The notes under the pieces were generated by a model, which did no database searches, was not told the DNA's origin, and saw only the letters and a program-made list of their open reading frames with translations. Below, piece by piece: positions 8,550 through 12,827 of a stretch of DNA of 12,827 nt. Position numbers and translations under genes: made by a program. Origin of the DNA: an uncultured Saprospiraceae bacterium (GTDB lineage Bacteria > Bacteroidota > Bacteroidia > Chitinophagales > Saprospiraceae); assembly GCA_937969485.1 (NCBI GenBank), contig CALBVQ010000098.1, forward strand, positions 1 to 12,827, read 5' to 3'. The number at the start of each line of letters is the position of its first letter. The stretch's first letter is position 1.

Positions 8550-8581
8550 TTGATTAATTGCGTGATTATTAGCTATATTTG
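8550..8581 (+). promoter_or_regulatory. Bacteroidota-type promoter of the Omp28-like T9SS gene
   Basis: TTG at 8550-8552 and TATATTTG at 8574-8581 fit the Bacteroidota -33 TTG and -7 TAnnTTTG elements with a 21-base spacer. The -7 element ends 37 bases before the ATG at 8619, which leaves a short untranslated leader without a Shine-Dalgarno sequence. For the divergent gene no full match was found; TAATCTTG (minus strand of 8441-8448) is one base off and lacks a good -33 partner. Confidence 0.55.
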
Positions 8582-8618
8582 ATCTTATTCTTTCAAATCA
8601 ATCAAAAGTTATCTATTT

Positions 8619-10631
8619 ATGAATAAATTGTACTTTCTTTTACTTTCTCTATTAACATGTAGCTTCATAACCGCACAATACAGTGATGATTTCGAATCTT
8701 ATGATGTTAATACTTACATTGGATCACAAGCTGATGAATTTACTACTTGGAGTGGGACTACTGGAACTGCAGAAGATGCATTAGTTGTAGATACTAAGGC
8801 CAATAGCGGTACTAAATCAATCTACTTCTACTCTACTGGACAAGGTCCTCAAGATGTGGTCCTAGACTTTGGACAAAAATATACGACTGGGGTTTTCAAC
8901 CTGACCTTTAGCTTATTTATTTCTGAAGATGCAAGTGCTTATTGGAATTTCCAACAGGAAACAGCTATTGGACAAGTGTGGGCTGGAAACGCATATATGC
9001 GCAACAACGGAATACTTTCTTTGGATGCGGGAAGCACACAATACAACACGCCATTCACTTCAGGTCAATGGAACAAAATCACATATGTGATAGACTTGGA
9101 TAATGGCGAATGGGTAATTCAAATTAATGATGAATGTGTTGGTGTTTTAATCGCTCCAGCTGCTGTTGCTTCATTGGATATTTATCCAATAGCAGAAAAC
9201 GCTGCGACGAGTGAATTTTGGATTGATGATGTGAGTTTTTCTCATGATCCTACGCCTGCTACAAAAACTGTAGATATTGCACTTTCAGGAGCTGATGCGG
9301 CAGGTGCTGCTTTTGTTGACAATGCAGCTTCAGTGAAAGTTAACGCAGTGAACACTGGTGAAACAACTGTAAATACCATGACTGTGTCTGTCTCTGTGGA
9401 TGGAACTGAAATTGGTAAAGAAGAACTAACGGGGCTAGACCTTATGCCTGGTGAAGAAACTGAGATTGTTTTTACAGATGTTCTTAATGCTTCTCAGGGA
9501 GTAAATTCAGTGCTATTTTCATTGGATGCTATTGAAGGTTTACCTACTGACGACCAACCTTGTAACAATAGAAGTTTGGTTGCAATTTCAGGTATCAATA
9601 AGACACCGGGAAAGAGAGTCATGGCTGAAGAATTAACAGGAACTTGGTGTCCTTGGTGCCCTAGAGGCGACGTTTTCATGAATTTAATGACAGAAAAATA
9701 CGGTGATCTATTTGTTGGCGTAGCTGTACACGGAGCAAACAATGACCCCATGATTGTCGATGGATATGCGGAGTATCTGTTGGGATTTTCAGGAATTGAT
9801 GGTTATCCTTCAGTTGCTGTTGATAGAAGTGTGGGACTAGATCCTGCAGGGATGGAAACAGCAATCATCGAAAGACTACAAGAGACAATTCCTGCTACCT
9901 TTGGAATCAAAGCCACATTTGATGAAGACTTAAATGAATTAGTAGCTACAGTGACCGTCACGGCTTTAGAAGACATTCCTAGCTCAAGAAGAATCGGGTT
10001 TATCCTTACTGAAGATAACGTAGTGGGAACGACATCAGCATACAATCAAGCAAATGCATACGCAGGAGGAACAACTGAGATGGGCGGTTATGAAGACCTT
10101 CCAAACCCCGTTCCATTCACCGATATGGTATATCAACACGTAGCTCGAGCTATTCTACCCGCTAACAATGGAATAAAACTTGAAGAAGCAATGGAAGCTG
10201 GAGATGTTGAAAAATTTGTTTTTGGATTACAACTTGATGATGAGATTATCAAAGAAAATCTTCATTTGATTGCATTCATAGCAGCTCCGTTACCAACACG
10301 GGAAATACTGAATACGTATTCAGTAAAATATGACGAAGCTTTGGCAAATACAACTGACACTGAAATTTCAGAAATTGACATTTCGTTTGAAGTTACACCT
10401 AATCCAATGACCGAATCAGCATTAGTTACAGTACAAATAGAAAACCCAGCGACAGTAAGTATGAATATTTACGACGCACAAGGAGGCTTAGTGAATACTA
10501 AGAACTACGGTACTCTTAGCGGAAAGCAAGTTTTCGACTTCAACGCCACCTCGCTTTCTAGTGGTATCTACATGATTCAAATTCTTGTAGACGGCCAAGC
10601 AAGCAACAAGAAGATTGTAGTAACAAACTAA
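8619..10631 (+). CDS. T9SS-secreted protein with LamG-like and Omp28/thioredoxin-like CPWC domain
   Basis: This 670-residue protein has a clear signal peptide (1-19, LYFLLLSLLTCSFITA then Q). Residues 21-208 form a concanavalin/LamG-like beta-sandwich (FESYDV, GQWNKITYVIDLDNGEW, FWIDDVSFS). Residues 216-325 look like a CARDB- or Ig-like spacer. Residues 330-575 resemble the Omp28-related family, a thioredoxin-like fold in Bacteroidota outer-membrane proteins: VMAEELTGTWCPWCPRG with a CPWC pair at 344-347, VAVHGANNDPM, and a GYPS turn at 395-398 that matches the thioredoxin cis-proline. Residues 590-670 are a T9SS sorting domain (VTPNPMTES, MNIYDAQGG, GIYMIQILVDGQ, NKKIVVTN). Both cysteines are present, so redox activity or a structural disulfide is possible; which one cannot be told. 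The gene is divergent from the giant protein gene and ends at its own terminator. Confidence 0.92.
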   Translation: MNKLYFLLLSLLTCSFITAQYSDDFESYDVNTYIGSQADEFTTWSGTTGTAEDALVVDTKANSGTKSIYFYSTGQGPQDVVLDFGQKYTTGVFNLTFSLFISEDASAYWNFQQETAIGQVWAGNAYMRNNGILSLDAGSTQYNTPFTSGQWNKITYVIDLDNGEWVIQINDECVGVLIAPAAVASLDIYPIAENAATSEFWIDDVSFSHDPTPATKTVDIALSGADAAGAAFVDNAASVKVNAVNTGETTVNTMTVSVSVDGTEIGKEELTGLDLMPGEETEIVFTDVLNASQGVNSVLFSLDAIEGLPTDDQPCNNRSLVAISGINKTPGKRVMAEELTGTWCPWCPRGDVFMNLMTEKYGDLFVGVAVHGANNDPMIVDGYAEYLLGFSGIDGYPSVAVDRSVGLDPAGMETAIIERLQETIPATFGIKATFDEDLNELVATVTVTALEDIPSSRRIGFILTEDNVVGTTSAYNQANAYAGGTTEMGGYEDLPNPVPFTDMVYQHVARAILPANNGIKLEEAMEAGDVEKFVFGLQLDDEIIKENLHLIAFIAAPLPTREILNTYSVKYDEALANTTDTEISEIDISFEVTPNPMTESALVTVQIENPATVSMNIYDAQGGLVNTKNYGTLSGKQVFDFNATSLSSGIYMIQILVDGQASNKKIVVTN

Positions 10632-10660
10632 TAACAAGATTACTATCTTGTATATTAAGA

Positions 10661-10694
10661 AAAAGCCTATGCGAACTTTCGCATAGGCTTTTTT
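10661..10694 (+). terminator. Strong intrinsic terminator after the Omp28-like gene
   Basis: AAAAGCCTATGCGA pairs with TCGCATAGGCTTTT around a four-base loop and runs into TTTTTT, starting 30 bases past the stop codon at 10631. The A-run on the left side means it can also work on the minus strand, where it would stop transcripts coming from the aminotransferase side. Confidence 0.92.
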
Positions 10695-10886
10695 ATGATA
10701 AGGCAATGGCAGTTGGGTAATAGGTGCTGTGCATGATCAATGCTGTTTTCCCTTTTCTGATGGCTTCCGCCAAAATTCCATACTGCGATTTCCCAATTGT
10801 GCTGCTATTCTTAAAAACCAGCGAATAAACCCCTAACTAAATAAGTGTTTACCGTACCTGCCTACTTCAAAAACGAAATTTATATC
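10695..10886. other. Intergenic stretch with nothing recognised
   Basis: No credible reading frame, promoter element or strong hairpin found in these roughly 190 bases on either strand. GC content is a little higher than in the other intergenic parts. Confidence 0.5.
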
Positions 10887-11029
10887 AAGATATCTAGTAC
10901 AAACTCAAACTGCTTCGAGAATGACAACGTCCAGCTCTTTTGATGCTCACTATGATAGCGAACACATCTGCGCTTCAAAAGAACTGCTGAGCTCACATTC
11001 TCTATGCATTTTAACCTAATCTATTGATT
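10887..11029 (-). repeat. Diverged dispersed repeat, copy B
   Basis: The minus strand matches 1969-2146. Shared landmarks are AATCAATAGATT, the CTGC..CAAAAGAA region, 17 identical bases at 10902-10918, and GATATC next to a stop. Copy B has a 12-base insertion and lacks about 48 bases of copy A. A frame open from 11020 down to the stop at 10880-10882 (46 codons, no ATG) ends FSKQFEFVLDILI, against LSKQFEFVKDILM in copy A. Without a start codon it is not an intact gene. Confidence 0.7.
10907..11012. repeat. Long imperfect palindrome inside copy B
   Basis: Centred near 10959. Outer arms GAGAATG (10917-10923) and CATTCTC (10996-11002) extend outward with TGC/GCA and AAA/TTT. Inner arms of 18 bases (10932-10949 and 10969-10986) match at 15 positions, including TCTTTTGA/TCAAAAGA. 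The loop is 19 bases. Copy A keeps only part of this symmetry. It could fold as a long RNA hairpin or cruciform. Confidence 0.55.
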
Positions 11030-11031
11030 AG
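11016..11031. repeat. Short perfect inverted repeat CTAATC/GATTAG
   Basis: Six-base arms around TATT at the junction between copy B and the 54-codon frame, containing that frame's stop codon. The arm pairing is absent at the matching place in copy A, where only the AATCAATAGATT half is kept. Confidence 0.45.
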
Positions 11032-11192
11032 AATTTTGTGTTTTTTAATTCATAATTTGGGTTTAAGCTCACATCACAAAAACCTAATACAGAACGTGGA
11101 TTAAACATCAATCCTTGGTCAATACCAACTAAATTCTCATTAAGCACGAACAGTCTGCCATTCGCAACGTACATCCTACTCCCCCCTTCCAT
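11028..11192 (-). pseudogene. 54-codon orphan reading frame, possible gene remnant
   Basis: It runs from the ATG at 11192 to TAA at 11028-11030; a second in-frame ATG at 11174 gives 48 residues (MYVANGRLFVLNENLVG...). Residue composition is balanced and protein-like (GIDQGLMFNPRSVLGFCDV, NPNYELKNTKF), unlike the neighbouring frames. There is no TAnnTTTG promoter upstream and no signal peptide, and it is closed upstream by TGA. A short frame just before it (about 11208-11280) also looks protein-like but is in a different phase, which would fit a frameshifted relic. No family recognised. Confidence 0.3.
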
Positions 11193-11305
11193 GGTTCACT
11201 TCACTAAAACACTGCACCACTCGACTTTCAAGATCGGTTGCACATCCTGAATACTACTTCCCTGTATCAGCACAATTTATTCCAAAATAAAAATGGTAAT
11301 AGTCT

Positions 11306-12505
11306 CTATTTGAATTCACTAAGGAAGGCCTTCATTCTGCGAAGGGCTTCATGTAGTTGGTTGTCAGCAGCAGCGTAGCTTAGTCTAATGCAGTCATTAT
11401 CACCAAAAGCGCTTCCTGCAACGGTGGCTACGTGAGCATTTTTCAGTAATTCAATAGCAAAATCAGCAGAGTTATTGATCGTTACTGTCCCATTTGTCTT
11501 TCCAAAAAAAGCACTTACATCCGGAAAAATATAGAATGCTCCTTGCGGATCATTTGTTTTTATTCCGTCTATTGCTTGCAATCCATCTATCATTATTTGC
11601 TTTCTACGAAGAAAAGCCTTCTTCATTTCTAAGGTAGGAGACATATCACTGGACAGAGCAACAGCAGAGGCTTTCTGTGAGAAAGCAGCCGCTCCACTAG
11701 TGACTTGTGATTGGATTGCACTGCAAGCCTTCGCAAGCCATGCGGGTGCACCCATATACCCAATTCTCCACCCTGTCATAGCAAACCCCTTAGCCATTCC
11801 ATTCACAGTAGCCACTTGATCTTTCATAATGTCAAAGCTACCTATACTTGTGTGTTTGTCTCCGAAATTAATATATTCATAGATTTCATCTGAAATTACG
11901 AAAAGGTCTTGCTTCTCATCAATTACTTTTGCTAGAGCATGAAGCTCATCTTCAGAATATACAGATCCTGTTGGATTACAAGGAGAAGAAAATATGATTA
12001 CTTTAGACTTATCTGTAATGGCAGCTTCAAGTTGCTCCGGTGTAACTTTGAAATCGCTTTCAATACCAGCTTTTACACATACTGGCACTCCACCAACCAT
12101 AGTCACAATGTCGAAGTATGATACCCAATAGGGTGTAAAAATGATTACTTCATCACCTGGATCGACTAGTGCGTTCATCAAGTTACTGATACTCTGTTTC
12201 GCACCGCACGAAACAACTATATTCTCTTTCGTAAATTCTAGATTATTATCTCTTTTGAACTTTGCAATGATTGCATCGACAAATTCTGGTAAACCTGGCA
12301 CAGGTGTATAATTAGTATAACCATTGTCCAAGGCGTCCTTTGCCGCTTGCTTCACATGATCAGGCGTATCAAAATCGGGCTGCCCCAATGATAAACTTAT
12401 GACATCATGTCCTTGAGATGCAATTTCTCTAGCTGCCTGTGCCATTGCTATTGTCGCAGACTCGTTCACTAGATCAAGTCTTTTAGATAAGAATTTATGA
12501 CTCAT
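11306..12505 (-). CDS. Class I/II PLP-dependent aminotransferase, aspartate aminotransferase-like
   Basis: 399 residues, the usual length for the subgroup Ib aspartate aminotransferase family, which moves the amino group of aspartate (in some members also to prephenate) to 2-oxoglutarate using pyridoxal phosphate in the cytoplasm. Diagnostic residues are in place: SLGQPDF (39-45), GAKQSISN (101-108), TPYWVSY (124-130), PCNPTG with N177, SDEIYEY with D206 and Y209, the PLP lysine K239 in NGMAKGFAMTGWRIGY, and the carboxylate-binding R374 in CIRLSYA. The start is the ATG at 12505, where the N-terminal MSHKFLSKRLDLV matches the family's usual opening. It lies 44 bases after the trmH-like stop on the same strand, so co-transcription is possible. 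No terminator was seen downstream. Exact amino-acid substrate (aspartate, prephenate or another) cannot be set from sequence alone. Confidence 0.95.
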   Translation of the reverse strand: MSHKFLSKRLDLVNESATIAMAQAAREIASQGHDVISLSLGQPDFDTPDHVKQAAKDALDNGYTNYTPVPGLPEFVDAIIAKFKRDNNLEFTKENIVVSCGAKQSISNLMNALVDPGDEVIIFTPYWVSYFDIVTMVGGVPVCVKAGIESDFKVTPEQLEAAITDKSKVIIFSSPCNPTGSVYSEDELHALAKVIDEKQDLFVISDEIYEYINFGDKHTSIGSFDIMKDQVATVNGMAKGFAMTGWRIGYMGAPAWLAKACSAIQSQVTSGAAAFSQKASAVALSSDMSPTLEMKKAFLRRKQIMIDGLQAIDGIKTNDPQGAFYIFPDVSAFFGKTNGTVTINNSADFAIELLKNAHVATVAGSAFGDNDCIRLSYAAADNQLHEALRRMKAFLSEFK

Positions 12506-12549
12506 TGATTTTCGTTTTAATGTGATTTTAAATTTACTTCTAATTATAC

Positions 12550-12827
12550 TTATTCTACATTAAGTTTCGGCTTACTATTTCGAACATACCTCGCATAAAG
12601 TTCCTCATGCTCTCTGCCCCATTCTCGTTCCATAAAACGTCCTGCCTTTTCCTTTTGGCGTAAAGCCTCATAAACAGATATAGCACATGCTACTGAAATA
12701 TTCAAGGATTGCACCATGCCATATTGGGGAATTTTGAAATTACCATCAAGATGCGTCAAAAACTCCTCAGACAACCCAGCATGCTCGTTCCCAAAGACCA
12801 ACGCAACTGACTGCAAGAAGTCAATGT
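12550..12827 (-). CDS. trmH: TrmH-like tRNA (guanosine 2'-O) methyltransferase, C-terminal part
   Basis: The frame continues past the window edge, so only the last 91 residues are seen, beginning IDFLQSVALVFGNEHAGLS. SPOUT-family motif 2 (VALVFGNEHAGLS) and motif 3 (IPQYGMVQSLNISVACA, then YEALRQ) are intact; these form the knotted AdoMet-binding site. The order and wording match TrmH (SpoU), which methylates the ribose of G18 in tRNA; other SpoU-type enzymes (rRNA 2'-O methyltransferases) share the fold, but GMVQSLN..VA..I..YEA fits TrmH best. The tail EKAGRFMEREWGREHEELY also fits. The apparent TTG start at 12816 is internal: the upstream codons are open (ATT GAC TTC). Confidence 0.88.
   Translation of the reverse strand, partial: IDFLQSVALVFGNEHAGLSEEFLTHLDGNFKIPQYGMVQSLNISVACAISVYEALRQKEKAGRFMEREWGREHEELYARYVRNSKPKLNVE

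Noticed and set aside
9494..10045. Three overlapping minus-strand frames inside the Omp28-like gene
   Set aside because: They are opposite the CPWC domain, whose motifs clearly mark the plus frame as coding.
11031..11040. GAATTTTGTG shared between 11031-11040 and copy A on the same strand
   Set aside because: Ten AT-rich bases in the orientation opposite to the real repeat match; expected by chance.
10695..11305. Insertion sequence or tRNA gene in the intergenic region
   Set aside because: No transposase frame, terminal inverted repeats, target duplication or cloverleaf pattern could be found.
12550..12816. Complete 88-residue protein starting with TTG at 12816
   Set aside because: The frame is open upstream to the window edge and the sequence begins in the middle of SPOUT motif 2, so it is the end of a longer gene.

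Overview
The window comes from an AT-rich Bacteroidota genome, most likely a Saprospiraceae/Lewinella-like marine or sludge organism. Evidence for this: two proteins end in type IX secretion (T9SS) sorting domains; the large secreted protein is a mosaic of HYR-like modules, an LTD-like module and a dockerin-like module, a style characteristic of that family; Asp/Gly-rich 'CGNGIDDDGD' motifs occur; starts lack Shine-Dalgarno sequences; and one promoter fits the Bacteroidota TTG / TAnnTTTG pattern. The lineage assignment is inference from protein style, not a search.

Layout. Positions 1-1401 (minus) hold the N-terminal part of a secreted protein with two CUB-like domains; its C-terminus lies outside the window. 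Positions 1402-2257 are a long intergenic region with a terminator-like hairpin, a cluster of strong inverted repeats, and one copy of a diverged repeat. Positions 2258-8401 (minus) encode a 2047-residue multidomain T9SS protein with its own terminator. Across a 217-bp AT-rich divergent promoter region, 8619-10631 (plus) encodes a 670-residue T9SS protein with an Omp28/thioredoxin-like CPWC domain, followed by a strong hairpin terminator. Positions 10632-11305 are another long intergenic region, holding a second diverged copy of the repeat and a 54-codon orphan reading frame. Positions 11306-12505 (minus) encode a class I PLP aminotransferase close to bacterial aspartate aminotransferase, and 12550-12827 (minus) hold the 3' end of a TrmH-like tRNA 2'-O-methyltransferase gene.

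How it fits together. The left 10.6 kb is a cluster of three cell-surface or secreted proteins on independent transcription units (separate terminators, one divergent pair). They probably serve adhesion, matrix or extracellular processing, but no substrate can be read from sequence. The right end is ordinary housekeeping: trmH and the aminotransferase lie 44 bp apart on the same strand and may be co-transcribed.

The least explained part is the pair of intergenic regions. They share a diverged sequence (about 178 and 143 bp, including 17 identical bases) that neither copy clearly uses as a gene. The first copy is joined to a hairpin cluster containing mutually exclusive pairings. No CRISPR array, tRNA, rRNA, transposase or defence system was seen.
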